In this document: positions 44,334 to 57,670 of the stretch, one piece after another
Numbering within the stretch: the stretch's first letter is position 1
Layout: every line of letters starts with the position of its first letter
Assembly: GCA_025200525.1 (NCBI GenBank)
Contig: CM045762.1
Coordinates: 125,369,752-125,433,751, forward strand
Length of the DNA stretch: 64,000 nt
Direction of reading: 5' to 3'
From: Camellia lanceoleosa
Taxonomy: Eukaryota; Streptophyta; Magnoliopsida; Ericales; Theaceae
The notes under the pieces: model-generated
Told to the model about the DNA's origin: nothing
The model's input: the letters and a program-made list of their open reading frames with translations, nothing else
Databases searched by the model: none
Translations under genes and position numbers: made by a program

Positions 44334-47108
44334 TAATCGCTCCAAATTTATGTTACGAGAAGCTTAATTATTAGTTTGGACTCAAGCCTAATACCATATC
44401 ATGTACTTTATTTTTATTTTAACTTTTTTGGGCCGTATATTTGGAATTGTCTGGGAAGAACAAAATAATTTTGTCATGTCTTTGTTACTGTTACGAAGGA
44501 GTCAAGTTCTCAAATTTGGAAGGCTACACCCCATTGTAGCACGTTACCTTCAATTAAATGTAGAATAAACGATGCATTTTGATAAAACTGCGAAGTGTTC
44601 TTCTATTCAATCTCTGGTTTATTAATGTCGCTCATACACGATATTATGTTTACTAGTCTCTTTCGTTTGGAAAAATACAAACATAAACCTTTGCCGCAAT
44701 CTTACGATCTCGACATTTAAATTTTGAAGAGGTCGACGTGAGCAATAGATTTTGACCAGTCATAGTTTTGTCCCTTAATCTAAAAATTGATTTCAATTTT
44801 ATTTTCGCTTTCTTATTCATTTACCTCGATCTTTTATGTACTTCCTCTAATGATGGACATTATTGGCTCGAGGTATTGTTGCCATTTGGTTCGACTTGTA
44901 TTCAATTCTTGCAATAAAATCCATCTATTCCACGTGAACCGGTAAGCTGTGAGTAAAAGTGATCTCACACTTTGGTTTGGTTTTAAAAATCTTGTACAGT
45001 AGCAACTAGCACAACAGATATAGCATGCATAGATGGAACAACACAAATTGTGCCATGCTGTGGTTAGATGGATTCCGTGGAACATAGGTGGAGATATTAC
45101 AATATTATAAAGGATTGGTGGCACATCCCGGATATTAAGATCTTAATTAGGCGCAGTCCAATTAATTGAAGCACGATATTTGTTGGCAAACTCTAATTTC
45201 CATCCCCATTCACTTCATTTCGTCACTAGGGTCAATTGCAAACTTATTCGCACCTTGCCCCTGGGATAGGTTGAATTTTCTTCTTCACTGGTAACTATCC
45301 GGTCGGGCCAATAATCCTGCATGGCCAAGTTTTCGATCTTTGTACATTACATTCCGCTCAAAATTAATTGCTCCCCGAATGAGTGCTAGAAATAGCGGGA
45401 CAATTTTCTCCGAATGCGCTCACATGCTTAAAAAAGAGTTGAACATGAACGGAGAAAAAAAAAAAATTTTCTTTGGGCGGTACTAAAACAAATTAAGTTT
45501 AAAAAAAAAAAAAAAAAAAAGGTTTAAGATTGATGGAAATTTTGGGATAAAGAGAGGAAATGGAAAGGGATGTTCAGCAGTGACTTTAGGCTTGTTTCTC
45601 GATGATTGATGATGGGCTTCTTATGATTTTTTTACGTCACTGTGGTAATGATGGTGTGGCCGTAATTGGAGGTGCTTGTTTCCGATCCTTCTTTTCGTAG
45701 AAGGAGAAATGGGACTTTGGGAATCATGGATATTACGTCAAATCATTGGAATTTATTTTGTGTTGATTGTAATTGTGATTCTTCCCTTTTTGGTGGATGT
45801 ACGTCTTATTTATTTGACGGTCTCATTCACGAGTCCCCAAGACTGAATTTCATTCTTTCACCCGTGGATGCAGGCGTTGTCGAACCACGTTAATTCCTTC
45901 TTTAGTGATTGTGTGAGTTTCTTCATGGTATCACGGTAGGTTTTGTAATCTGTCTCTTTGATCTCAATTTTTTTTTTTTTTTTTTTTTGTACGACTTCAC
46001 GGAAAGCGTCGTAACTTTTTAATCGTAACTTGGAATCGATCGCCGTCTGTGCCATTGGATTCGTACCGCCTGTATCCAGTTCACTTTTGAAGTAGATGGT
46101 CCAAAAGTTGACACGACAAGAGTGATGTCAAAAATCATCGTCAAAATTAATTTCAAATTCTAGGAATTTGTAGAAAAATGGTGTAGCCGAGAGAGAAATA
46201 TGTTTATCTATTAGCCATGCGTTGCTTTACGAATGGTGGGTGACTTTTATTAGGCGAATTCGCAATGTGAACACGTGAAAAATGGGGCCGACGACTACGT
46301 GAATTTAATGCATGTTGTGGAAAGTCTTCACTTCCTCATACTTATGCCACTGTTGGTGCCAACTACACTTGCACACTTGCACACTTGCACACTTGATGAC
46401 GGCAGAGCCGGCATTGATCCGCAACAAAATATTCCAATACTAAAAACTAAATCTTGACATAGAATTTATTTTTTCTCGTTTCCTTAAAACTGCACTGTTT
46501 GCCAAACTCCTACGCCCTGAAAAATTCCCTCGATATAATGCATCGTTATAAAATCTAAACGTAAGGTACGCAATTATTGCCGTTTGCCACGGTGACTTAA
46601 CTTAAGGTTACCAACAATATGCAATATTATTTCTCTTTTGGTATTTTTCTATTTTCCCAAAGCAAGTGTGGGAAAATAAGAATTATTAATCTGGAGCCTC
46701 ACTCCATCACCTCTTGAGAAACAACATACTATTGTTTTCACCATGTGGACTTGGCTTGTTCAACATGCACCGCTCATATATGATGCGCGATGTTCACGCA
46801 TCCCACCTTCAACAGCAACTACGCAAGAAATCATTAGATCCACGCTTTCTTCATAGAGATCTTGCAATGCTTGTGCTGGACAACTTCGGAAATTCGTTGA
46901 AAACATAGAGCCAGTTAGTAGTGCATGCCTGTTGCTATCTTTAGTAATGCCAACTAGGATATTAAAAGAAATCCTTCAAGTAGTTCTTTTCATCGTGTCA
47001 AGGCTGGCAACTAGAGACAACCACTAAAAATAGACATTTTCTTGCCTCTATAATTCGGGAAAAAAACCCCCCAGTGAACCAAAGCAAAAGCCAATCAAGC
47101 ACATCGCA
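44334..47108 (+). other. Spacer 8
   Basis: A small cluster of apparently genuine substitutions occurs at 44866-44920 (GGCTCGAGGTATTG, TTTGGTTCGACTTGTATTC). From 45.1 kb to the next gene it is almost purely reference-type. Three TTGCACAC repeats lie near 46368. Confidence 0.6.
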
Positions 47109-47692
47109 ATGGATTCAATGAGTCGCACAACCATATTCAGTAACCATTGCTTTATCTCTCTTCTTTCACGTCCCAACTCCAGAAATTCCACTCGGATGCC
47201 TTTGAATTCTACTCCATACAAACTAGTCAACGAATTTTGCAACGGGCTAAGAACAAAACATTCTGCGTCGAAACTTTCAAGTTGGATCCTCGAAGCGCAT
47301 TAGCTCCGGATCAAGTAACCCTCGTGAAAGTCGCCATCGACTTAGGAATAAACGACGTATCAAAACTCAAGAGTCACGTATCTCTTGTGCTTCCCAAGCG
47401 CGGTACAAACCCCACTGCAAAGCTAGCTCTTCAAAGTTGCGTATCTTCATTCGACGTGGCGTCCGAATTTTTGAGAGGCGCGCTCAAATTTGTGTCTGGC
47501 CCATACGACGAAGATTCTTATGAGACCGCAAGTGAGAACATTTTAAACGCAGGCTACTCTGTCGAAAGTTGTCAACGAGGGTTGGATTCTAAAGGGGTTC
47601 GCGATCCATCAATTTCCCGCGTCGTGACATCCACATCACGTGTCATTGGGTTTGCTTTCAGGATTACAAATAATGTCCCCACCCACCTCTGA
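47109..47692 (+). CDS. PMEI-like copy 9, best-preserved inhibitor domain
   Basis: 584 bp. From AKNKTFC (about 47247) to the TGA at 47690 the reading is uninterrupted and holds all but the first family landmark: the second cysteine, LDPRSALAPDQVTLVKVAID, LALQSCVSSF (third cysteine), FLRGALKF, YETASENILNAGYSVESC (fourth cysteine, 43 residues after the third) and a Ser/Thr-rich tail. Family members usually have about 40 residues between these cysteines. Before this, one extra base (ATTCAGTAACC, about 47148) and losses at CTCCAGAAATTCC and AACGGGCTAAG put parts of the signal peptide and first cysteine region in other frames. This copy keeps CGTATC at all three sites, unlike copies 2-8. Confidence 0.8.
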
Positions 47693-50426
47693 GTAATCGC
47701 TCAAAATTTATGTTACGAGAAGCGAATTATTAGTTTGCAGCTCAAGCCTAATACCATATCATGTACTTTATTTTTATTTTAACTTTTTTGGGCCGTATAT
47801 TTGGAATTGTCTGGGAAGAACAAAATAATTTTGTCATGTCTTTGTTACTGTTACGAAGGAGTCAAGTTCTCAAATTTGGAAGGCTACACCCCATTGTAGC
47901 ACGTTACCTTCAATTAAATGTAGAATAAACGATGCATTTTGATAAAACTGCGAAGTGTTCTTCTATTCAATCTCTGGTTTATTAATGTCGCTCATACACG
48001 ATATTATGTTTACTAGTCTCTTTCGTTTGGAAAAAATACAAACATAAACCTTTGCCGCAATCTTACGTACTCCGGACATTTAAATTTTGAAGAGGTCGCA
48101 CGTGTGAGCAATAGATTTTGACCAGGTCATAGTTTTGTCCCCTTAATCTAAAATTGATTTCAATTTTATTTTCGTTTCTTATTCATTTACCTCTGATCTT
48201 TTATGTACTTCCTCTAATGATGGACATTATTGGCTCAAGTTATTGTTGCCATTTGATTCGACTTGTTTTCATTTCTTGCAATACAATCCATCTATTCCAC
48301 GTGAACCGTAATTTGTGAGTAAAAGTGATCTCACACTTTGGTTTGGTTTTAAAAATCTTGTCTGAGCAACTAGCACAACAGATATAGCATGCATAGATGG
48401 AACAACACAAATTGTGCCATCTTTGTGGTTAGATGGATTCCGTGGAACATAGGTGGAGATATTACAATATTATAAAGGATTGGTGGCACATCCGGATATT
48501 AAGATCTTAATTAGGCGCAATCCAATTAATTGAAAGCACGATATTTGTTGGCAAACTCTAATTTCCATCCCCATTCACTTCATTTCGTCACTAGGGTCAA
48601 TTGCAAACTTATTCGCACCTTGCCCACAGGATAGGTTGAATTTTCTTCTTCACTTTGGTAACTATCCGTCGGGCCAATAATCTGCATGGCCAAGTTTTCG
48701 ATCTTTGTACATTACATTCCGCTCAAAATTAATTGCTCCCGAATGAGTGCTAGAAATAAGCGGGACAATTTTCTCGAATGCTCACATGCTTAAAAAGAGT
48801 TGAACATGAGCGGAGAAAAAAAAAATTTCTTTGGGTACTAAAACAAATTAAGTTTAAAAAAAAAAAAAAAAAAAGGTTTAAGATTGATGGAAATTTTGGG
48901 ATAAAGAGAAATGGAAAGGGATGTTCGCGGTGACTTTAGGCTTGTTTCTCGATGATTGATGATGGGCTTCTTATGATTTTTTTACGTCCTTTGTGGTAAT
49001 GATGGTGTGGCCGTAATTGGAGGTGCTTGTTTCGATCCTTCTTTTTCGAGAAGGAGAAATGGGACTTTGGGAATCATGGATATTACGTCAAATCATTGGA
49101 ATTTATTTTGTGTTGATTGTAATTGTGATTCTTCCTTTTTGGTGGATGTCGTCTTATTTATTTGACGGTCTCATTCACGAGTCCCCAAAGGGAATTTCAT
49201 TCTTTCACCCGTGGATGCAGGCGTTGTCGAACCACGTTAATTCCTTCTTTAGTGATTGTGTGAGTTTCTTCATGGTATCACGGTAGGTTTTATGTCTGTC
49301 TCTTTGATCTCAATTTTTTTTTTTTTTTTTATGCGACTTCACGGAAAGCGTCGTAACTTTTAATCGTAACTTGGAATCGATCGCCCGTCTGTGCCATTGG
49401 ATTCACTTTGTATCCGATTCACTTTTGAAGTAGATGGTCCAAAAGTTGACACGACAAGAGTGATGTCAAAAATCATCGTCAAAATTAATTTCAAATTCTA
49501 GGAATTTGTAGAAAAATGGTGTAGCCAGAGAGAAATATGTTTATCTATTAGCCATGCGTTGCTTTACGAATGGTGGGTGACTTTTATTAGGCGAATTACA
49601 ATGTGAACACACGTGAAAAATGGGGCGGCGACTCATTGAATTTAATGCATGTTGTGGAAAGTCTTCACTTCCTCATACTTATGCCCTTTGTTGGTGCCAA
49701 CTACACTTGCACACTTGCACACTTGATGACGGCAGAGCGGCATTGATCATAACAAAATATTCCAATACTAAAAACTAAATCTTGACATAGAATTTATTTT
49801 TTCTCGTTTCCTTAAAGCGCCTTGTTTGCCAAACTCCTCATACTGAAAAATTCCCTCGATATAATGCATCGTTATAAAATCTAAGCGTAAAGATGCATAA
49901 TTATTGCCGTTTGCCACGGTGACTTAACTTAAGGTTACCAACAATATGCAATATTATTTCTCTTTTGGTATTTTCTATTTTCCCAAAGCAAGTGTGGGAA
50001 AATAAAATTATTAACTGGAGCCTCACTCCATCACCTCTTGAGAAACAACATACTATTGTTTTCACCATGTGGACTTGGCTTGTTCAACATGCACGCTCAT
50101 ATATGATCGCGATGTTCACGCATCCACCTTCAACGACAACTCATAAGAAATCATTAGATCCACGCTTTCTTCATAGAGATCTTGCAATGCTTGTCTTTGG
50201 ACAACCGGAATTCGTTGAAAACATAGAGCCAGTTAGTAGTGCATGCCTGTTGCTATCTTTAGTAATGCCAACTAGGATATTAAAAGAAATCCTTCAAGTA
50301 GTTCTTTTCATCGTGTCAAGGCTGGCAACTAGAGACAACCACTAAAAATAGACATTTTCTTGCCTCTATAATTCGGGAAAAAAACCCCCCAGTGAACCAA
50401 AGCAAAAGCCAATCAAGCACATCGCA
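47693..50426 (+). other. Spacer 9
   Basis: Reference-type to about 48.2 kb, then a different set of changes appears: GAACGG reads GAGCGG at 48809, CACTGTGG reads CCTTTGTGG at 48988, AAACG reads AAGCG at 49882 and CCACTG reads CCCTTTG at 49684. Two TTGCACAC repeats lie near 49708. No further gene was seen. Confidence 0.6.
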
Positions 50427-51002
50427 ATGGATTCAATGAGTCGCACAACCATATTCGTAACCATTGCTTTATCTCTCTTCTTTCACGTCCCAACTCCAGC
50501 AAATTCCACTCGGATGCCTTTGAATTCTACTCCATACAAACTAGTCAACGAATTTTGCAACCAGGCTAAGAACAAAACATTCTGCGTCGAAACTTTCAAG
50601 TTGGATCCTCGAAGCGCGTAGCTCCGGATCAAGTAACCCTCGTGAAAGTCGCCATCGACTTAGGAATAAGCGACGTATCAAAACTCAAGAGTCACGTATC
50701 TCTTGTGCTTCCCAAGCGGTACAAACCCCTTTGCAAAGCTAGCTCTTCAAAGTTGCGTATCTTCATTCGGCGTGGCGTCCGAATTTTTGAGAGGCGCTCA
50801 AATTTGTGTCCGCCCATCTGACGAAGATTCTTATGAGACCGCAAGTGAGAACATTTTAAGCGAGCTACTCTGTCGAAAGTTGTCAACGAGGTTGGATTCT
50901 AAAGGGTTCGCGATCCATCAATTTCAGCGTCGTGACATCCACATCACGTGTCATTGGGTTTGCTTCGGGATTACAAATAATGTCCCCACCCCCACCTCTT
51001 AG
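50427..51002 (+). pseudogene. PMEI-like copy 10, frame broken as given
   Basis: The first 64 codons are intact, with signal peptide, both N-terminal cysteines and LDPRSA. GCGCGTAGC (50616) then gives a stop where other copies read GCGCATTAGC. The rest continues in another frame with LALQSCVSSF and FLRGA before further losses (AAGCGAGCTACTC, CGAGGTTGG). Confidence 0.75.
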
Positions 51003-53757
51003 TAATCGCTCAAAATTTATGTTACGAGAAGTGAATTATTAGTTTGCAGCTCAAGCCTAATACCATATCATGTACTTTATTTTTATTTTAACTTTTTTGG
51101 GCCGTATATTTGGAATTGTCTGGGAAGAACAAAATAATTTTGTCATGTCTTTATTCTTTATTCTGAAGAGTCAAGTTCTCAAATTTGGAAGGCTACACCC
51201 CATTGTAGCACGTTACCTTCAATTAAATGTAGAATAAACGATGCATTTTGATAAAAGCTGCGAAGTGTTCTTCTATTCAATCTACGGTTTATTAATGTCG
51301 CTCATACACGATATTATGTTTACTAGTCTCTTTCGTTTGGAAAAAATACAAACATAAACCTTTGCCGCAATCTTACGTACTCCGGACATTTAAATTTTGA
51401 AGAGGTCGCACGTGTGAGCAATAGATTTTGACCAGGTCATAGTTTTGTCCCCTTAATCTAAAAATTGATTTCAATTTTATTTTCGTTTCTTATTCATTTA
51501 CCTCTGATCTTTTTATGTACTTCCTCTAATGATGGACATTATTGGCTCAAGTTATTGTTGCCATTTGATTCGACTTGTTTTCATTTCTTGCAATACAATC
51601 CATCTATTCCACGTGAACCGGTAAGCTGTGAGTAAAAGTGATCTCACACTTTGGTTTGGTTTTAAAAATCTTGTACAGTAGCAACTAGCACAACAGATAT
51701 AGCATGCATAGATGGAACAACACAAATTGTGCCATGCTGTGGTTAGATGGATTCCGTGGAACATAGGTGGAGATATTACAATATTATAAAGGATTGGTGG
51801 CACATCCCGGATATTAAGATCTTAATTAGGCGCAGTCCAATTAATTGAAGCCACGATATTTGTTGGCAAACTCTAATTTCCATCCCCATTCACTTCATTT
51901 CGTCACTAGGGTCAATTGCAAACTTATTCGCACCTTGCCCTGGGATAGGTTGAATTTTCTTCTTCCTTTGGTAACTATCGGTCGGGCCAATAATCTGCAT
52001 GGCCAAGTTTTCGATCTTTGTACATTACATTCCGCTCAAAATTAATTGCTCCCGAATGAGTGCTAGAAATAGCGGGACAATTTTTCTCGAATCGCTCACA
52101 TGCTTAAAAAAGAGTTGAACATGAGCGGAAAAAAAAAAAATTTCTTTGGGGTACTAAAACAAATTAAGTTTAAAAAAAAAAAAAAAAAAAAAGGTTTAAG
52201 ATTGATGGAAATTTTGGGATAAAGAGAGAAATGGAAAGGGATGTTCGTGATGACTTTAGGCTTGTTTCTCGATGATTGATGATGGGCTTCTTATGATTTT
52301 TTACGTCCTTGTGGTAATGATGGTGTGGCCGTAATTGGAGGTGCTTGTTTCGATCCTTCTTTTGGCGAGAAGGAGAAATGGGACTTTGGGAATCATGGAT
52401 ATTACGTCAAATCATTGGAATTTATTTTGTGTTGATTGTAATTGTGATTCTTCCTTTTTGGTGGATGTCGTCTTATTTATTTGACGGTCTCATTCACGAG
52501 TCCCCAAAATGAATTTCATTCTTTCACGTGGATCTGGCGTTGTCGAACCACGTTAATTCCTTCTTTAGTGATTGTGTGAGTTTCTTCATGGTATCACGGT
52601 AGGTTTTATGTCTGTCTCTTTGATCTCAATTTTTTTTTTTTTTTTTTTTTGTACGACTTCACGGAAAGCGTCGTAACTTTTTAATCGTAACTTGGAATCG
52701 ATCGCCGTCTGTGCCATTGGATTCGTACCGCCTGTATCCAGTTCACTTTTGAAGTAGATGGTCCAAAAGTTGACACGACAAGAGTGATGTCAAAAATCAT
52801 CGTCAAAATTAATTTCAAATTCTAGGAATTTGTAGAAAAATGGTGTAGCCGAGAGAGAAATATGTTTATCTATTAGCCATGCGTTGCTTTACGAATGGTG
52901 GGTGACTTTTATTAGGCGAATTCGCAATGTGAACACGTGAAAAATGGGGCCGACGACTACGTGAATTTAATGCATGTTGTGGAAAGTCTTCACTTCCTCA
53001 TACTTATGCCACTGTTGGTGCCAACTACACTTGCACACTTGCACACTTGCACACTTGATGGCGAGCGGCATTGATCCTAACAAAATATTCCAATACTAAA
53101 AACTAAATCTTGACATAGAATTTATTTTTCTCGTTTCCTTAAAAGCTGCCTTTGTTTGCCAAACTCCTCATACTGAAAAATTCCTCGATATAATGCATCG
53201 TTATAAAATCTAAGCGTAAGGTGCGCAATTATTGCCGTTTGCCACGGTGACTTAACTTAAGGTTACCAACAATATGCAATATTATTTCTCTTTTGGTATT
53301 TTCTATTTTCCCAAAGCAAGTGTGGGAAAATAAAATTATTAATCTGAGCCTCACTCCATCACCTCTTGAGAAACAACATACTATTGTTTTCACCATGTGG
53401 ACTTGGCTTGTTCAACATGCACCGCTCATATATGATGCGCGATGTTCACGCATCCCACCTTCAACAGCAACTACGCAAGAAATCATTAGATCCACGCTTT
53501 CTTCATAGAGATCTTGCAATGCTTGTGCTGGACAACTTCGGAAATTCGTTGAAAACATAGAGCCAGTTAGTAGTGCATGCCTGTTGCTATCTTTAGTAAT
53601 GCCAACTAGGATATTAAAAGAAATCCTTCAAGTAGTTCTTTTCATCGTGTCAAAATGGCAACTAGAGACAACCACTAAAATAGACATTTTCTTGCCTCTA
53701 TAATTAGGAAAAAAACCCCCCAGTGAACCAAAGCAAAAGCCAATCAAGCACATCGCA
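51003..53757 (+). other. Spacer 10
   Basis: Reference-type at 51.3-51.85 kb. GAGCGG at 52123, CGTCCTTGTGG at 52306, a long poly-T run (about 52630-52650) and three TTGCACAC repeats near 53033. From 53.35 kb it is reference-type again. No further gene was seen. Confidence 0.6.
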
Positions 53758-54335
53758 ATGGATTCAATGAGTCGCACAACCATATTCGTAACCATTGCTT
53801 TATCTCTCTTCTTTCACGTCCCAACTCCAGCAAATTCCACTCGGATGCCTTTGAATTCTACTCCATACAAACTAGTCAGCGAATTTTGCAACCGGGCTAA
53901 GAACAAAACATTACTGCGTCGAAACTTTCAAGTTGGATCCTCGAGCGCATTAGCTCGGATCAAGTAACCCTCGTGAAAGTCGCCATCGACTTAGGAATAA
54001 ACGGCGTATCAAAACTCAAGAGTCACGTATCTCTTGTGCTTCCCAAGCGGTACAAACCCCTTTGCAAAGCTAGCTCTTCAAAGTTGCGTATCTTCATTCG
54101 GCGTGGCGTCCGAATTTTGAGAGGCGCTCAAATTTGTGTCTGGCCCATCTGACGAAGATTCTTATGAGACCGCAAGTGAGAACATTTTAAAGCGAGCTAC
54201 TCACGCCGAAAGTTGTCAACGAGGGTTGGATTCTAAAGGGTTCGCGATCCATCAATTTCAGCGTCGTGACATCCACATCACGTGTCATTGGGTTTGCTTC
54301 GGGATTACAAATAATGTCCCCACCCCACCTCTTAG
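53758..54335 (+). pseudogene. PMEI-like copy 11, frame broken as given
   Basis: 578 bp. The start, signal peptide and first cysteine are in frame. AACCGGGCTAAG replaces AACCAGGCTAAG, and an extra A (CATTACTGCGTCG at about 53912) shifts the second cysteine out. Losses at CTCGGATC and CCGAATTTTGAG follow, and the tail is open again from about 54136. Confidence 0.72.
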
Positions 54336-57086
54336 TAATCGCTCAAAATTTATGTTCACGAGAAGCGAATTATTAGTTTGCGACTCAAGCCTAATACCAT
54401 ATCATGTACTTTATTTTTATTTTAACTTTTTTGGGCGTATATTTGGAATTGCAGGAAGAACAAAATAATTTTGTCATGTCTTTATTCTTTATTCTGAAGA
54501 GTCAAGTTCTCAAATTTGGAAGGCTACACCCCATTGTAGCACGTTACCTTCAATTAAATGTAGAATAAGCGATGCATTTTGATAAAGCTGAAGTGTTCTT
54601 CTATTCAATCTCTGGTTTATTAATGTCGCTCATACACGATATTATGTTTACTAGTCTCTTTCGTTTGGAAAAAATACAAACATAAACCTTTGCCGCAATC
54701 TTACGTACTCCGGACATTTAAATTTTGAAGAGGTCGCACGTGTGAGCAATAGATTTTGACCAGGTCATAGTTTTGTCCCCTTAATCTAAAAATTGATTTC
54801 AATTTTATTTTCGTTTCTTATTCATTTACCTCTGATCTTTTTATGTACTTCCTCTAATGATGGACATTATTGGCTCAAGTTATTGTTGCCATTTGATTCG
54901 ACTTGTTTTCATTTCTTGCAATACAATCCATCTATTCCACGTGAACCGGTAAGCTGTGAGTAAAAGTGATCTCACACTTTGGTTTGGTTTTAAAAATCTT
55001 GTACAGTAGCAACTAGCACAACAGATATAGCATGCATAGATGGAACAACACAAATTGTGCCATGCTGTGGTTAGATGGATTCCGTGGAACATAGGTGGAG
55101 ATATTACAATATTATAAAGGATTGGTGGCACATCCCGGATATTAAGATCTTAATTAGGCGCAGTCCAATTAATTGAAAGCACGATATTTGTTGGCAAACT
55201 CTAATTTCCATCCCCATTCACTTCATTTCGTCACTAGGGTCAATTGCAAACTTATTCGCACCTTGCCCCTGGGATAGGTTGAATTTTCTTCTTCACTGGT
55301 AACTATCCGGTCGGGCCAATAATCCTGCATGGCCAAGTTTTCGATCTTTGTACATTACATTCCGCTCAAAATTAATTGCTCCCCGAATGAGTGCTAGAAA
55401 TAGCGGGACAATTTTCTCCGAATGCGCTCACATGCTTAAAAAAGAGTTGAACATGAACGGAGAAAAAAAAAAAATTTCTTTGGGCGGTACTAAAACAAAT
55501 TAAGTTTAAAAAAAAAAAAAAAAAAAAAGGTTTAAGATTGATGGAAATTTTGGGATAAAGAGAGGAAATGGAAAGGGATGTTCAGCAGTGACTTTAGGCT
55601 TGTTTCTCGATGATTGATGATGGGCTTCTTATGATTTTTTTACGTCACTGTGGTAATGATGGTGTGGCCGTAATTGGAGGTGCTTGTTTCCGATCCTTCT
55701 TTTTCGAGAAGGAGAAATGGGACTTTGGGAATCATGGATATTACGTCAAATCATTGGAATTTATTTTGTGTTGATTGTAATTGTGATTCTTCCTTTTTGG
55801 TGGATGTCGTCTTATTTATTTAGTGGTCTCATTCACGAGTCCCCAAGGAATTTCATTCTTTCACCCGTGGATGCAGGCGTTGTCGAACCACGTTAATTCC
55901 TTCTTTAGTGATTGTGTGAGTTTCTTCATGGTATCACGGTAGGTTTTGTAATCTGTCTCTTTGATCTCAATTTTTTTTTTTTTTTTTATGCGACTTCACG
56001 GAAGCGTCGTAACTTTTAATCGTAACTTGGAATCGATCGCCGTCATGCCATTGGATTACGTACGCTTTGTATCCAGTTCACTTTTGAAGTAGATGGTCCA
56101 AAAGTTGACACGACAAGAGTGATGTCAAAAATCATCGTCAAAATTAATTTCAAATTCTAGGAATTTGTAGAAAAATGGTGTAGCCGAGAGAAATATGTTT
56201 ATCTATTAGCCATGCGTTGCTTTACGAATGGTGGGTGACTTTTATTAGGCGAATTCGCAATGTGAACACGTGAAAAATGGGGCCGACGACTACGTGAATT
56301 TAATGCATGTTGTGGAAAGTCTTCACTTCCTCATACTTATGCCCTTTGTTGGTGCCAACTACACTTGCACACTTGCACACTTGATGGCAGAGCCGGCATT
56401 GATCCATAACAAAATATTCCAATACTAAAAACTAAATCTTGACATAGAATTTATTTTTCTCGTTTCCTTAAAAGCGCCTTTGTTTGCCAAACTCCTCATA
56501 CTGAAAAATTCCCTCGATATAATGCATCGTTATAAAATCTAAGCGTAAGGTGCGCAATTATTGCCGTTTGCCACGGTGACTTAACTTAAGGTTACCAACA
56601 ATATGCAATATTATTTCTCTTTTGGTATTTTCTATTTTCCCAAAGCAAGTGTGGGAAAATAAGAATTATTAATCTGGAGCCTCACTCCATCACCTCCTGA
56701 GGAACAACATACTATTGTTTTCACCATGTGGACTTGGCTTGTTCAACATGCACCGCTCATATATGGTGTGCGATGTTCACGCTTCCCACCTTCAACAGCA
56801 ACTTCGCAAGAAATCATTAGATCCACGCTTTTTTCATAGAGATCTTGCAATGCTTGTCTTTGGACAACCGAGTCGTTGAAAACATAGAGCCAGTTAGTAG
56901 TGCATGCCTGTTGCTATCTTTAGTAATACCAACTAGGATATTAAAAGAAATCCTTCAAGTAGTTCTTTTCATCGTGTCAAGGCTGGCAACTAGAGACAAC
57001 CACTAAAAATAGACATTTTCTTGCCTCTATAATTCGGGAAAAAACCCCCCAGTGAACCAAAGCAAAAGCCAATCAAGCACATCGCA
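54336..57086 (+). other. Spacer 11
   Basis: Clean at 54.6-55.68 kb. CCCTTTGTTGG is at 56342 and two TTGCACAC repeats lie near 56366. A few substitutions look genuine and are unique to this unit: ATTTAGTGGTCTC at 55820, CCTCCTGAGGAAC at 56694 and ATATGGTGTGCG at 56761. Confidence 0.6.
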
Positions 57087-57670
57087 ATGGATTCAATGAG
57101 TCGCACAACCATATTCGTAACCATTGCTTTATCTCTTTTCTTTCACGTCCCAACTCCAGCAAATTCCACTCGGATGCCTTTGAATTCTACTCCATACAAA
57201 CTAGTCAACGAATTTTGCAACCAGGCTAAGAACAAAACATTCTGCGTCGAAACTTTCAAGTTGGATCCTCGAAGCGCATTAGCTCGGATCAAGTAACCCT
57301 CGTGAAAGTCGCCATCGACTTAGGAATAAGCGGCGTATCAAAACTCAAGAGTCACGTATCTCTTGTGCTTCCCAAGCGCGGTACAAACCCCACTGCAAAG
57401 CTAGCTCTTCAAAGTTGCGTATCTTCATTCGACGTGGCGTTCGAATTTTTGAGAGGCGCGCCCAAATTTGTGTCTGGCCCATCTGACGAAGATTCTTATG
57501 AGACCGCAAGTGAGAACATTTTAAACGCAGCTACTCACGTCGAAAGTTGTCAACGAGGTTGGATTCTAAAGGGTTCGCGATCCATCAATTTCAGCGTCGT
57601 GACATCCACATCACGTGTCATTGGGTTTGCTTTCAGGATTACAAATAATGTCCCCACCCCCACCTCTTAG
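57087..57670 (+). CDS. PMEI-like copy 12, nearly complete, few shifts
   Basis: 584 bp. Codons 1-66 are intact (signal peptide, FCNQAKNKTFC, LDPRSAL). One base is missing at GCTCGGATC (about 57287). The frame then runs from VAIDLGI through LALQSCVSSF and FLRGAPKF to VESCQRG, so all four cysteines are present. Losses at CGAGGTTGG (57556) and AAAGGGTTCG disturb about ten residues before the tail resumes at VVTSTSRVIG and ends in the normal TAG. It is the second-best copy. A functional gene is likely if these single-base losses are base-calling errors. Confidence 0.78.
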
